Part shown: positions 12,479-24,239 of the stretch, piece after piece
How the letters are laid out: the number at the start of each line of letters is the position of its first letter
Numbering within the stretch: position 1 is the first letter of the stretch
Assembly (NCBI RefSeq): GCF_905147045.1
Contig: NC_065894.1
Span: 13,119,501-13,183,500 of the forward strand
Origin: Nymphalis io
Lineage: Eukaryota; Arthropoda; Insecta; Lepidoptera; Nymphalidae
Length of the DNA stretch: 64,000 nucleotides
Direction of reading: 5' to 3'
Notes under the pieces: model-generated
Databases searched by the model: none
What the model was told of the DNA's origin: nothing
The model's input: the letters and a program-made list of their open reading frames with translations, nothing else
Position numbers and translations under genes: made by a program

Positions 12479-13261
12479 AACATCGCAAACAAATACGGAG
12501 CTTCCACCGCATACGTGTATAAGCACAGTGCAACACAGTGTTGAACCGTACCCATACATCGGGTATGTCCAGCCCATGTACGTGCCCGTTGTTGAACCAT
12601 GGCCTGGGCCTTCGAGTTCCGGGTTGCAGCAATCGACTAATAATTATATAAGTACGTGCTTGATATCGCCACCCAAGTCTCCGGGATCAGACAAAAAAAA
12701 AAGCGTCCAACGGAGCTTCCACCGTATCCGTGTATAAGCACAGTGCAACACAGTGTTGAACCGTACCCATACATCGGGTATGTCCAGCCCATGTACGTGC
12801 CCGTTGTTGAACCAGCGCCTGCGTCTTCGAGTACAAATATGTCGCAATCGATGAGTGTCTCAAGGAGTACGTGCGTATTTTCGCCACCCAAGTCTCCGGT
12901 ATCCGACGAAAAAAAAAAGCGTCCAAGTTATATGATAGATGTAGACGCTCTATCAGACGATCCGGACTACCTTGCGTTCGAGAAGGAAGCTCTCAGAGCA
13001 ATGGCCGAAAAGAACGGAGGGTCGTTGCTCGGTAATAATCCGAGAATGCGTCGTGCCGTGCAAACTAATCAGAACGCCGACGATTTTTATAGAAAACAGA
13101 GAGAGAGGAATAATTTTGCTGCAAAGCAGAGCCGTGACAGGAGAAAACTACGAGAGATCCACAATTCACTCAAGGTCACTTATTTGAAAAAATACTTGTC
13201 TAAGATCATACGTCTGCTGTCTTCGAATAGGTGTATAGTGTGTGACCAGACGTTCCTTTAG
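12479..13261 (+). pseudogene. giant-like bZIP, copy B (lacks its start; internal duplication)
   Basis: From 'acatcgcaaacaaatacgg' this matches copies D and E. The promoter, ATG and PLDLS motif are missing because copy A is fused directly in front. It has two 215-bp units (EPYPYIGYVQPMYVPVVEP in each), separated by an A10 run at 12693-12702 that shifts the frame. The second run (12909-12918) is in frame, so the second unit, the acidic segment IDVDALSDDPDYLAFE, the basic region RNNFAAKQSRDRRK and the short zipper to CDQTFL are one open frame (12656-13261). The stop TAG is at 13259. The bZIP domain is intact, but nothing in the sequence offers a normal translation start. Confidence 0.7.
12495..12924 (+). 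repeat. 215-bp internal tandem duplication in bZIP copy B
   Basis: The two units begin with 'acggagcttccaccg' at 12495 and 12710 and each ends in an A run followed by 'gcgtcca'. The same arrangement with the same 215-base period is found in copies D and E. Copy C has a single unit. Confidence 0.9.
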
Positions 13262-14147
13262 AGATTTAGAATTATAATAGTGTTTAATTTTTTTTATTTT
13301 GAACTATAAGTTCTAAACTCTAAGGTGTTTGTGCAATGATGTTTGTGCAATCTTATAAATAGTATACTTGCAGAATATTATTCTCTAAAGAATTGTAAGT
13401 TGAAATAAATTTAATAAATGACCAAACATAAATTGACCTTTTAATTATTTAAAACCTTTTAGTTTTGTTACAAAATCATAGAAAGTTATAATCAATTTGA
13501 AGTTTACTCTAACAATATCTATATCGAGTCAAATATCTTCAATAGATTTTTCTATCTTGTATCATAAAGATAAGGTGGACTACCGAGCTTAACCCCATTC
13601 AAGTCCCCATTGAATAAAAAGTTAAGTACATACCATTAAGTTACAATAGAATGGGTGCGGCTTGCGCAAGCGCCGCTTTTTGCTTCTTTCCGACCAATCG
13701 GATTCAGAATGAGTGTTTATTGTGTATTCAAAGATGATCGATAGATATACATAATTTACTTTTATATTTACTTTAAATGGGTTTAGTGTATTTTTAATTT
13801 GTAGATAATCAATATAAAATGTTTAAAAGCAAATACTAAACCGTTCAATATTTTTTTTGCCTCTGTTCATCAAACGATTTCTGTTATGTTTATTAGCTAT
13901 TAAGATGCACACGGAATGATATCAATAAATAAATGGAAATAAGAGTGAAAAAATAACAGTACGAAACTTGCAAATTCATATATGTACTACTCAAATTTTC
14001 AATAATCCACCGCGCGAACATTAGTGTTATATTAGCTTCTTAATTAAAGTTATTTTTAGGTTAAGAAATCTAAAAATAAAACTAATTCCTGTACTTAAAC
14101 TAGATTTATTTCGCTACAAATAACCTTACACAACTGGATATAACAGA
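13262..14147. repeat. Shared 3' flank of the bZIP genes, copy 1
   Basis: This noncoding segment follows bZIP copies B, C (31187-31740), D (36879-37774) and E (50767-51230) almost unchanged. It includes AATAAA signals about 145 bases after the stop ('gaaataaatttaataaatg', near 13402), likely the polyadenylation region. At about 13660 there is a GC-rich palindrome with the octamer ttgcgcaa. Confidence 0.8.
13655..13678. promoter_or_regulatory. GC-rich palindrome with TTGCGCAA, downstream of bZIP copy B
   Basis: The sequence 'gcggcttgcgcaagcgccgc' can fold into a hairpin and is followed by T5. Its centre ttgcgcaa (13662-13669) is the known C/EBP palindrome, which related bZIP families can bind. 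The same octamer lies at 31594-31601, 37285-37292 and 51163-51170, one per bZIP copy. Function is inferred only. Confidence 0.35.
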
Positions 14148-15994
14148 CTACTGTACTTTCTGCTTGATGACGTGCGGCAAGTCGAATTTACCTCGGACGC
14201 ATTTCAGCTTCACACCGGGACAATCTTTAACTCTGAAATTGATAACCAACCCAAATTCATCATACATTATTGGTGGCAGACGCAGCAGATACTTGTTAAG
14301 TTTAATATTAATCCATTTGGTTTTTGGTTAGTTTGATGGATCGCTTATAAAGCTAATCACAAGGTTGATAAGTAGTCACCATCGCCCATGAATTTTGAAA
14401 ATATTAACTATTCCTTACATCGTCAACGCACCAATAATGGGAACAGAGATATATATCTTTTGCCTGCATTTACACTGGCTCACTCACCTTTGTAATTGGT
14501 AAAAGATCTATAGCTAAGTATATTTATAGTCAAGATGTGCTGCAGTATTATGGCGACTGCTCCATTTGTCATGATGAACCACATCACTCACCTGCCGACT
14601 CTAACGAGCACGATATTGTGTTCCTGCAGGTTGTGTCCGATGCCCGGCACGTAGGCGATCATCTCTCGCCCGCTGGAGAGACGCACGAGCACGCATTTAC
14701 GGTTAGCGGAGTTCGGCTTCTTGGGTTTTCTGATCAAGGCTTTTAGTATCACACCCTGAAATTATGTTCCTTATTTAACTAAAAGTAAGAGCCTGTTTAG
14801 GGAAACATAACAGGGGTTCTGGGTTATGCTTTAATGAGAAGGTTTGGAGCTTAATTCATCACGTCGCTCCGTTGACTGTTCGTGAATACACACAAACATA
14901 CACTTGTAGGTTTTTCACGTTATTTTACTTCAAAGTAAAGCACTGTATTAAAAACACAAATTAAACACACGAATATTCAGTGATGCTTATATGCTTGGTA
15001 CAGATTTACTCGATTTAGCTAAATAATCGAGGTTTTGTAAAACACATTGTTAGGAGACTATGTAAAAATATATATCTTAATATTCCGTATGGGTAAATAA
15101 AAACCTTCATAATATAAGAGATATTTGTGCACATTGTCTTTTATGCATATTTCTAATGCGCTGTTCATAGCAGTAAGTTTTGGCATCCCTTGTTCATATG
15201 TTACAATTACATCCTAAAGTTGAGAGTGGTGTTTCAAAATTTTTTTTTTAATTTTATATTTGTATCGCAGACTGGAATCTAAGATGTAATGTCCTATTTG
15301 CCTGTTCCTTACCTAGCTTCTTAACTCTACAAAACAAACGATAAACGATATACACACACAACGATACAAATTATTGATATGAGGCGGTAAACTAATGAGT
15401 GGTATTCACACAAGCGCGCCTGACCATATTAATAGTGACATTTAACTGAAAATTGTAAATTAATAATTAAAAAAAACCTAATACACGCATTTTATAGAAT
15501 TATTTTCTTCCAATTTTGTTTAATGTTAGTTTAGTATGGAGAGTGTTTCTGAAGGGACAATATTAGTAAAACACCAGTGAGTTTGTTATAGCCCGGTTTC
15601 TATATTTAACGAATTAATTTTTTACATCTGTAACCGATAATTTTGATATGACTTCAATACTTACGGAACGTCATTTTTTAAATGTTTTTTATTCATGCAT
15701 AAGGCAAAACGAATTGTTTTTTTTTAAATATAGTAACCGGATATGAAAGAATAGAAGTATGTAAAATAGTCAGCATACCTTGGCGAAAGGATTTCCATTG
15801 AGCGGATTTCTTGATTTTCTCTTTTTGATATGTGGACCCGTTTTGTGCATCTGCGCGAGGGATGCCATCGTTCTCGACAACACTGATGTTGCTTGGAGAT
15901 TAGAGCCGGTTAGGAAGTCTGTTGTGGGTGCCACTCGACGGATTATAGATTGTGTGGGTGTAGCTGAATAAAAGTTTATAGAATAAAATACCAT
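14148..15994 (-). CDS. mRpS12: Mitochondrial ribosomal protein S12 (mRpS12, tko), three coding exons, intact
   Basis: uS12m is a core protein of the mitochondrial small ribosomal subunit near the decoding centre. The coding exons on the minus strand are 15994-15779 (72 codons), 14755-14592 and 14232-14148, together 465 bases for 154 residues plus stop. All junctions have canonical sites: donors gtatgc and gtgagt, acceptors tttcag and tttcag. Phases agree (0, then 2). Exon 1 has a basic N-terminus fitting a mitochondrial presequence, then MHKTGPHIKKRKSRNPL. Exon 2 has KKPNSANRKCVLVRL and PGIGHNLQEHNIVLVRVG. Exon 3 has PGVKLKCVRGKFDLPHV. These are uS12 signature segments. The start codon is the first ATG of the exon and could be internal if a 5' exon exists. 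The gene lies tail-to-tail with the bZIP genes, as tko lies beside giant in Drosophila. A decayed SINE sits in intron 2. It is the only complete copy in the window. Confidence 0.9.
14350..14495 (-). mobile_element. Decayed SINE (family S) in mRpS12 intron 2
   Basis: Scattered matches to the family, such as 'acactggctcactcacctt', 'gggaac' and 'gtagtcaccatcgccca', occur in the same order as in the clean copies. It is much older than the others. The same remnant in the third unit (37970-38055 and 43130-43190) was later split by a LINE. Confidence 0.6.
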
Positions 15995-16837
15995 GATTCA
16001 TGATATGTACTAATATTATAAATGCGAAAGTAGCTCTGTCTGTTGGCTTATTTCTGTCACGAAGAAATCGAGGTAGTCTTAGATTTGGTTAAGGTCTTAA
16101 GTATATAATTTACAGGAACATATTTGCTATGCGAACTGAATTACGGGGAAAAGCTATTGCTATATAATAAAACTGATATAAATTGAAAACTTGCACATTA
16201 AAAAATAAATAAACAGCATATCCAAATAGGAGTATTGTTTAAAATACATAGCTGACATCTTTTTCATATTTTTTTCGCACGTAGTCAATATTCTTATCTC
16301 ATAAAACAGCAGGTGCAGGTGCAAAACCCTCTGTTTCGGATTATCTTCCATCGTCATGTAGCCTAGATATTTTACTGTAATTTGAACTCTAACACAAAGA
16401 CATAAGGATATCGAAAATATGCATGACGAAAAGGCTAAATGTGTACTGTTAACCGCGAATATATTGTTAAAATCAAGGTTTTGAAGGCGTTCTCGCAATT
16501 GTATCAATTGTGTGGGCTGTGATCAAATGTTCACATGGTCTCGTGGGGCGTTGTGTACTTTATAGCGGTTCTTGAAAGGTATGATTGACAAGTCCAAGGT
16601 GTTGTACGATTCGATGCAGCGGGAACATCAAGTGTGGTCCGTTAAACAACTATTTTGGATTTGTATACATTTTTATAGATACGGTTAAATCAACTGTTGT
16701 TTGTTTGGATGTTGATAAACTTTTCCTGGTTATAATATATTTGTTGATGTTACTTGCCGCTTTATCGATAACGGGCTTTAACAAGTTTCATAATACTAAC
16801 AAATTATCGGTTTTGAAAAATACTAAAGTTTTTTAAG
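15995..16837. repeat. Duplicated segment upstream of mRpS12, copy 1
   Basis: Nearly identical to 59937-60771. It begins with 'tactaatattataaatgcga', a very common lepidopteran dispersed repeat. Two small frames are kept in both copies (minus 16160-16507, plus 16585-16836), but I recognise no domain. The minus one differs by a 6-base unit of a short tandem repeat ('gcaggtgcaggtgca'). It may hold 5' sequences or the promoter of mRpS12. Confidence 0.55.
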
Positions 16838-16915
16838 CTCCAAACCTCCTCCTCAAAAAGGGAGAGGAGGCCTTAACCCAGCAGTGGGGCATTTATAAGT
16901 TGTTACTGTATTTAA
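16838..16915 (+). mobile_element. 3' fragment of the tRNA-type SINE
   Basis: 'gctccaaacctcctcctc' to 'ttataagttgttactgta' matches the 3' part of the complete SINE at 28429-28728. The same fragment recurs at 32338-32412, 43301-43377 and 60771-60845 as part of the unit. Confidence 0.75.
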
Positions 16916-19098
16916 TATTTCTTGCAATTTAACGGCTCGGTTTTAATGACATTGTAATGTATAAATTTAACGTATATATATCGCCGTTGCAGTTTTATTA
17001 TATGTACATATATAAAGTCAAGATTTTTTTTCCCTAGTTACCTAGTCAGAACAACAAATGATTATTATAGATTGTTTTGTTATTTTTAAAATAGATGTTA
17101 TTTTTTGCAAATTAAAAATATTCCAGGAACCCGAAACATATTCAGAAGTTAAAATTATTTGAGCAACAACTAAAATAACAAACGTATAGTAGAGTCGAAG
17201 GCAATATCACGTAGTGTCCGGCTGAATGTTATTGTTTGAGAAAATCGTCGCCAAGTGTCTCCCGGGAGAGAGGCTTGCATCTGTCTAGCGCAAGCAAATA
17301 TTATAATATCGGTACAAGTTACGAGCTGAACACTTGTTAAACGTGTTTTAAGATTTGTTGATTTCATATGCAATTAAATCAAAGCGACAATTGACAATAG
17401 TACAAATACATTTGTAGGTATAAGATTTGATTTGAGTAGAATACAAGAATTTGTAACGTACCTATTTTATCCTGAATTTGTTGATTTGGGGCTGATTTAT
17501 CGATGGGACTATGTTATTTTGAAAAGTGAACTGGCGATCAATAAATCGGTCGTATAAAATTAAAGAATTGAAGTCATTTTTTTTCATCAAAAATATTTAT
17601 ACAGAGCGTCATTTACAAAACGCGTATACACTAAACTTGGACTGTGTCTGAAACAGTACCTGCTCTTTTTGCGGATTATAATCCGCTAATAGTGGGCATT
17701 GTCCGCACACGACGGACACATAGATTTGAAATTATCCTTTCTGACAACGTTGCTTCGAAATTATTTAGAAAAAAAAGTCCACAGGCGACAATAGGGAAGA
17801 GTTGGGCTACGGGAGCATTGTCTGTTCCCAGAAACGCTGTAAATCATATTTGTGTAAGAATAACTTTAATACCACTCACAAATGGTACAACTTTATCGCA
17901 ATTGTCAATTCAACATCTCATACAATGCGTTCGGTTATTGCAAATAACTGCACATTGTTATCAATAATAATAATAATTCTTGGAAGGATTCTTAAGACTT
18001 CTAGAAGAAAACTTATGATATATTTTTGTAACATTAACGAATTGATAGTATAATGTTAAATATTCATAATCTATATTGTTTAAATATGTATTATATATAA
18101 AAATGAAGTAACAGATCTTAAATGTCTCACTGCCAATTATGGAGAAGGTATGGAGTATACTTCACCAGGCCAGGTGGAGTATACTCCAATATTTCATGTA
18201 TTTACTGGTGGTAGGGCTTTGTGCAAGCTCGTCTGTGTAGGTACCACCCACTCATCAGATATTCTATCGCAAATCAGCAGTACTTGGTATTGTGTTCTGG
18301 TTTGAAGGGTGAGTCAGTAATTACAGGCACAAGGGACATAACATCTCAGTTCTCAACGTTGGTAGCGCATTGGCAATGTAAGCGATGATTAACATTTCTT
18401 ACAATGCCAATATCACTGGGCGTCGGTGACCACTTACCATCAGGTGGCCCATATACTCGTCATACCTATATAAAAAAATACGCTGGTCTACCATGGATTG
18501 GTTAGGTATAGTTATTATAAATAGAATTATAACTAACACAAGCGTTCCTATACAATTTTTATCCTTCATCATCACGTTTGAGAAGTGTTATTATAAACAC
18601 ACATCGAGCAAGTGAAATCTTAGATCAAAGAATTCTATACCTATAAAGGAAAAGTGATAGAAAGTTTTACTTCTTCTCAAAGATTCGAATTTTAAGCATG
18701 AGCAAAATTTCCGCGTCTTTAACGCTAAAGGATCTGCGGCGGAGCGATCAAAACAGACACAATTGATTCATTGCTACTCGTATTTTCTATGAGAAAGTTT
18801 AATATGGGAAGATCCCACGTAGCGTCCGGTCAACAATCATTACTTTTAGTATCATGCGATAAATATATCAAAAATATAATTAGTAATGTTTAAGGATTTA
18901 TCACATTATTAAAATATGTAAATTTACAAATAATCAATTAATTTGTAAAGCATGATAACTGTTTTTACTACAAGTACGTATATAAAAAAAGACATAAAAC
19001 CATCTTTGCACAAGAATTTGTAAAACATTATAAATGCCGGTGTAAAATTTTGATATCAGCTCGTAAGCGATTTTTAGCTCGTAAAAAATACAGCCATA
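16916..19098. repeat. Duplicated segment T, copy 1, no gene recognised
   Basis: Matches 32594-34657 and, in part, 48178-49155. This copy lacks about 175 bases ('catatgatcaatgatgg...') found in the other units, apparently lost between two 'tatttc' repeats. A 107-codon frame (17644-17967) recurs in the second copy but starts without ATG and has no known domain. Near 18150-18188 an inverted repeat is centred on 'aggcca'. Confidence 0.7.
18204..18478 (+). mobile_element. Poly(A) SINE family S, copy 3
   Basis: Opposite orientation to the copies at 5996 and 8412: begins 'actggtggtagggctttgtg' and ends 'caggtggcccatatactcg' with an A7 tail at 18472-18478. It sits in segment T and was duplicated with it (33764-34038). 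Confidence 0.75.
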
Positions 19099-20653
19099 AC
19101 AACGTATAACATATATACGTAAACTGAAAATATTTTTGCCGAAAAAACAATCGGATAGTAAAATATTTATACCGAAAATACAATAAAATGCTTATGTAAA
19201 ATACTTGCATGATACTTCAGGACAACATAATGCATATCAATTGGTATAGTATTTATACTTATATTTTTGTCCATTTTTATATAAGTTTTTTTTAATTTCA
19301 ATGCTAATTTAAATTCCCTTATTATTAGTTTAGTATTATTACTTTAATTTAACTAAAGCCGGTTGAGTCGTTATATCTGGTATTAGGCTTGCTGGTCCGT
19401 TTCAAATATTTAATAGTCTTGTTTTTCCTCTACCAATTTTTTATATTTGTAACCTGAAGTTACCAATAAGTATAGCACACTTTGGGAATGAAACAATCGC
19501 CTCCGGGTTATTTCGAAAGAAAAAATATATTTCTGTTATTGTTTATTGTCTATTTTAAAATGTGAGTTATAAAATATCTCGCAGAGTTTCTTTCGCCGTT
19601 TCTTCTTAGGCCTGAGGTGTTTATTTCCGAACCGGTGGTAAATTAATGACAGTCAATAAGTAACGCTTCTATATTGACTAAAGATTTTCAAATTTGGAAT
19701 GTTTAGATATATATTTAAGATTTGTTATTATTAACCTGTTGATTTTCTAAATAAGTTTATTTGTGATATGAAATTTATTTCGACGAGATAAAAATTCGAA
19801 GTGGAATGTGCATTTGGAAAAATTTGCGACGACGAAATTGCGACCAATTTATTTTGTTTTGAAATGGTTTTGCTTTATTATTTACTTCATGCCATTTAAA
19901 ATAACAGATATTATAGTTTACTGTGTTTGACTTTCAATCACAAGTTTTTGTACTATTTTAATACAAGACAACATTTCAAAGGAGCAGTTATACAAAAATT
20001 TGCATGAAATAGCCGAGTCATTGTCCGGTAAAGCAGTGTTCGGAGTTCGGTGTAGTAATCCCGAATGTGCAAGCAACGTGCGACAATATGCACAAAGCCG
20101 AGGTGTGAATGAGATCTTCATCAGCGGTCAGCGCTGACTCATGCCACCCTCACAACCCTTATTTACGCTTCGAATCGTGTAGCGTTAGCATAATACATTA
20201 TTTCTCTGCTTGGACGCTTCGCTTCGATGCTTAGACTTTACTAATATTGAAAAAAAATATATAGCCAGCTACTATTTAATCCTTGTACTTAATCAAATTA
20301 AAAAAAAAACAAATTTCCACAAGATCATTTCAATTGCTAATTTATTTATACTAATATTATAAATACGAAATAACAAGGGGCCCTGTCTGCCAGTCGCGAT
20401 AGGGGTAAGGGGCAGTGTTAGGTATAAAAAGCCCATAAGTTTCAAGGTTGCTTCATACAAAATTTCATCAAAATCAGTTCAGTGATTTATTATTATTATG
20501 TATATATGTTTTTTGATGAGCAATCTGACTAAATACTTTACGCTCATTCGTCGCCTATTGAACGACAAATTATTTTTATTATACATATATTATTATAAAA
20601 TAAGTTTAATCAGTGATTCAGGAACTAGATGGAACTATATGACAAACAATAAT
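19099..20653. repeat. Locus duplication, segment X, copy 2
   Basis: Begins 'aacaacgtataacatatata' and follows 1-1563 with few differences, up to the target site of the retrocopy that begins at 20654. No gene recognised. Confidence 0.85.
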
Positions 20654-21163
20654 CAGATTTATTTATCAGATTTTATTTTCATATTTAAACATTTAAATAG
20701 ATGGTGTACTAAGTAGCAGTAACCTTAGTTACTGTCCATAGCTTTCAGTAATTTTATTATTTTACATTAGTTTTTCAATCATACAAATATTATAAAGAGT
20801 TTAATCAAAATTAGATCGGTTTGATGTTATTTCCTGATTCAAACAAATATTACATGATTGCTAATGATTCGATGGTTTAAAACTCTACATATGAATAGCA
20901 GAAACAGCAAAATTTTAAAATATAGATTTGTACTTTATAGATAACTGAAAGATTACTTCTAATACTTGAAAACCAATCACAATTTATTGGAACACATTAT
21001 TCTTCTCTAATAAATGACAAATAATATAATTTAAGTTTCTGAGGTGCTACGTAACAATATATTTGAATGCATGAGAAAGATAGAAAGAGAAGGACATGAG
21101 GCGTGCAGTAATCTTAATTGTATACACATAGATACGAGCAATGTGTCGGAGCAGGTACACGGT

Positions 21164-21201
21164 TCGCGTGAGGTTCGCGTGAGGTTCGCGTGAGGTTCGC
21201 G
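21164..21201 (+). repeat. 11-bp minisatellite in the retrocopy 3' UTR
   Basis: 'gttcgcgtgag' is repeated about three and a half times in tandem ('gaggttcgcgt' units). It is GC-richer than its surroundings. It creates a repeated Arg/Ser frame on the minus strand that I take as chance. Confidence 0.8.
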
Positions 21202-21807
21202 TAGCAGACGGGAACAGACCGAAGGACACGCAGCCGCAGCCTTGCGCTCCCGTCGGTAGGTAACATGACATCGTTTTAAACATCCTTTATTGATCACTCA
21301 ACAATAATTGCACTTAGTATTTCTAAATCTAACTACACATTTAGGTAATCATTTCATAAAAATCGATTTTCCTCTTAAAATATAATTAAAATAATATTAA
21401 ATTTCAATAGAATTCCTTAACAACGATCAGTAGTATGTACTATGTACAACATTCAATGGCAATAAATGAAAGGCACGATATGTTACATTCTGTCGGGTGA
21501 AGCAGCGGCGCATTAAAACTATTAAAATTATTGTACTAGTGAATAAGATCGCAAATCAAACGTGATTTCGACGAGCACTGATGTCACCGTACAACGATAA
21601 CAACTCGGGGCGAGGCAAGAGGAGAGCGCCCCGCGCCGCCTCGTCCGCACCTGCCGCGCGGCCAAGGGGGCGCTGCGCCCGTCGCCGCCGGTGTGACCAA
21701 CGCACACAGCCACACAGCACTCAGCACTGTACGACATGTAGCGACGCCGCATACGCAGCCTACGACACGCACTACACCCTCGTACGCACACTACCGCTCC
21801 TAGCACC

Positions 21808-22372
21808 TCATAGTTTCTTTACGATGTCAAACTTCGACTTTAGATCCATTAGCACCTTCTTTGGATCAACTTTTTTTTTTCGCAGCAAGCTGTGCGCGCA
21901 TCTCAGCGGCTGTCATTTGAAGATTAAGGCGTGGTGGAGGCTCTGACGAGGGTGACTCGTTACGGTCAGTAACTGGCGAAGAATCGTTTGTACTCGCTGG
22001 CGAAGAAGCATTTGCTGACTGCGCGGATACTGATCCTGCCGAAGCCGGTCGCTCGGGAGCATCCAGATCAGGAACGGGCTCACCCGGTGCCGGAGCTACT
22101 ACAAGTAATTCCGCATCATCAGGTCGTTGCTTGATACGCGCCACTACTTGCTTATGAGTTTCTCCGCTGATGCTCTGCCCGTTGACTTCTAAAATGCGAT
22201 CACCGCGACGCAAGCCGGCTGCCTCCGCCGGGGAACCGTCGTCAACTTTGCCGATGTACTGTCCAGGCTTGCCTTTCTCGGCGTGTAAATTGAATCCATA
22301 CCCATCGAAATTAGGCACCTTCCGCACGTGGCAGAGCCGCGGTTCCGCGGCCGCCGACCCGTTCGCAGCCAT
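21808..22372 (-). pseudogene. NHERF/Sip1-like PDZ scaffold protein, retrocopy with one frameshift
   Basis: NHERF proteins link membrane transporters and ERM proteins through PDZ domains. The frame starts at 22372 (MAANGSAAAEPRLCHVRK). A single PDZ domain covers residues 14-95, with the carboxylate-binding loop GYGFNL and the core GSPAEAAGLRRGDRILEVNG. A Ser/Pro/Ala-rich linker follows, then MTAAEMRAQLAAKKK. An A10 run (T10 at 21871-21880) shifts the frame so that translation ends at 21866. One A fewer would keep a Lys-rich tail open to 21808. The absence of introns, the target duplication and the shift point to a processed pseudogene. Transcription from the neighbouring DNA cannot be excluded. 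The 3' UTR ORFs are spurious. Confidence 0.8.
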
Positions 22373-22430
22373 AACTATGACTGTGAATGCGCGCGATTGC
22401 TACCGCACACTCCGAGCCACAAACAATAAT

Positions 22431-23141
22431 AATGGCTTATTTGTAGACATTGCTTTGCTATCCGTACATGTCCCAGTGGACATAATCCGGGTCCACGCGG
22501 AAGGGTTCCACGCAAAAGAAAGGCGCGATCGCAATCCCCAAACTATGATTGATAACCATACCAAAACAACCCCTATTCTTTATGGCATAGGAAAGCATTT
22601 TCCCCACAAAATCTAGGCAGCTGCCAAAATTAATGCGGATGTCGATTTCGCGTATCGAAATTACATGTCCGCTAAATTGACAGTTATATACGGTTTCCTA
22701 TTTACTATCGGATTTGTTTACGTACGATTTTATTTATAAGGGGCTTACATTGGGGATTTGAAATGCGTAACAATATGTATTTATAAAAAAAAATACTACA
22801 TACATACATTTTTTAATCTGTATTTTTTGTCTTTAAATAAAATGATTATACAATTTCTGACAGCATACGCTGCAGAGACGTGTCTCTCTGTCAGGGACGA
22901 TAGGTGATTATTACTCTAAAGATTTTTCTTAATCTAAAAATTATTCTATAAAAAACTGTTGTATAAATTACATTGAGATCAATATTGTTGAAGAATTGCT
23001 TTCAGTTGCTTCTTAGTGTTATTAATTTTTTTCTATTAAAGTCCCCATTAATCTAGATCACAGCTGTATTACGATCTGGTCTAAAACACTAATAAGTAAT
23101 TTTAAGTGAACTTTCGGTAACTTTGTGTCTTAATGGACAGT
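22431..23141. repeat. Duplicated segments Y and Z, copy 2
   Basis: 22431-22615 matches 1564-1744, and 22616-23141 matches 5467-5996. In the first copy the two are separated by the block holding the Jockey LINE, so this copy shows the state before that insertion. Confidence 0.8.
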
Positions 23142-23426
23142 CTTTTTTTATAGTATAGGTAGGCGGACGAGCATATGGGCCGCCTGATGGTAAGTAATCA
23201 TCAACGCCCATAGACATTGGCATTGTAAGAAATTTTAACAATTGTATCACCAATGCGCCACCAACTTTGGGAACTAAGATGTTATGTCCCTTGTGCCTGT
23301 AATTACACTGACTCACTCACCCCTCAAACTGGAACACAACAATACCAAGTACTGTTGTTTTGCGGTAGAATATCTGATGAGTGGGTGGTACCTACCCAGA
23401 TAGGCTTGCACAAAGCCCGACCACCT
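23142..23426 (-). mobile_element. Poly(A) SINE family S, copy 4
   Basis: Same position within segment Z as the copy at 5996-6293, hence duplicated with it. It lacks the small 'tatatat' insertion of that copy. Confidence 0.75.
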
Positions 23427-24239
23427 AGTAGCTTTTTTACAATTAGGTATAATTAAAGCCTAAATTTATAGGCAGAACAATTTATTAGTATGAACACGGA
23501 AACAATCATTTTCAATTACCTTTGCACTATTTTAATATTATTTAGTACTTTTATTTATAAAATTCCAATAAGTACGTGATTTTTTTTCATAACATAACCT
23601 CAAATTCTATATTTATTTTGGCATTTGAGTTTTGACATAAGGATGACAGAACAGACCGACGGTGCTGCATGTATAATATGTTTTAAAAAATTAAAAAAAG
23701 AAATCATTAATAATATTTTTATTAAAATAATTTTAGGTACATAAATATTTTAATAGTGCCTTTTAAATAATATAATAATACATTAATATAAAAGTGACAC
23801 TGTCGTAAAATTCTCGATAGATGTCACTTTTACCTTTAAGCAAGTTAGCTTACCGCTATTCAACGATAGATGTCATTTTTTGTTATTTGTTCTAATAATT
23901 TTTTTTTTGATAATTCATGCCAAAATCCCTACCTAATATAAATGCTAATGTTAGGCTTATACTTTCAAGCAGGAACGGAAATATGCCGTACAGCGAATGT
24001 TTGCTTCGCAAGTCAAAATATTATTTTTATTATTGAGGGTACTGACGAATTTTGTTAAGATAAAATATTTATTAAAATTAATATGTATATATTTTCATAA
24101 ATATATTAAAAAAAAATTATATAGAAACTTAAACAAAAACTAAAGTTGCCATATAATTAAATCAGTATAACACTTTAAAGCTTTTAAGAGTTTAAAACTG
24201 TTTAAGAGGAGAAGAGTTTAAAACTGTTTTTGTTCTATC
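23427..24239. other. AT-rich noncoding stretch
   Basis: No gene or known repeat. Two short similar segments with 'tagatgtcacttttacctt' and 'tagatgtcattttttg' (23818 and 23868) suggest a small local duplication. Confidence 0.45.

Larger units (their letters stand above)
20642..22430. mobile_element. Retroposed NHERF-like mRNA with 12-bp target-site duplication
   Basis: The 12 bases 'acaaacaataat' stand at 20642-20653 and again at 22419-22430. The left unit at position 1552 has this site once and uninterrupted, so it gives the empty site. The inserted 1.76 kb reads on the minus strand as a mature mRNA: 5' end near 22418, coding frame, a long 3' UTR, and AATAAA-type signals just before 20654. 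There is no obvious poly(A) tail. This is what LINE-driven reverse transcription of a cellular mRNA leaves. Confidence 0.8.

Noticed and set aside
16160..16836. Two frames (minus 16160-16507, plus 16585-16836), both repeated at 60102-60772
   Set aside because: Low-complexity composition and no known domain. Similarity reflects recent duplication, so I do not call them genes, although a 5' exon of mRpS12 here cannot be excluded.
17644..17967. A 107-codon frame repeated at 33204-33530
   Set aside because: It starts without ATG, has no recognisable domain, and is preserved only because the segments are recent duplicates. The third copy is cut by an LTR.
21031..21806. Minus- and plus-strand frames in the NHERF retrocopy 3' UTR
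   Set aside because: They arise from GC-rich UTR and an 11-bp minisatellite; the family's coding part ends at about 21808.
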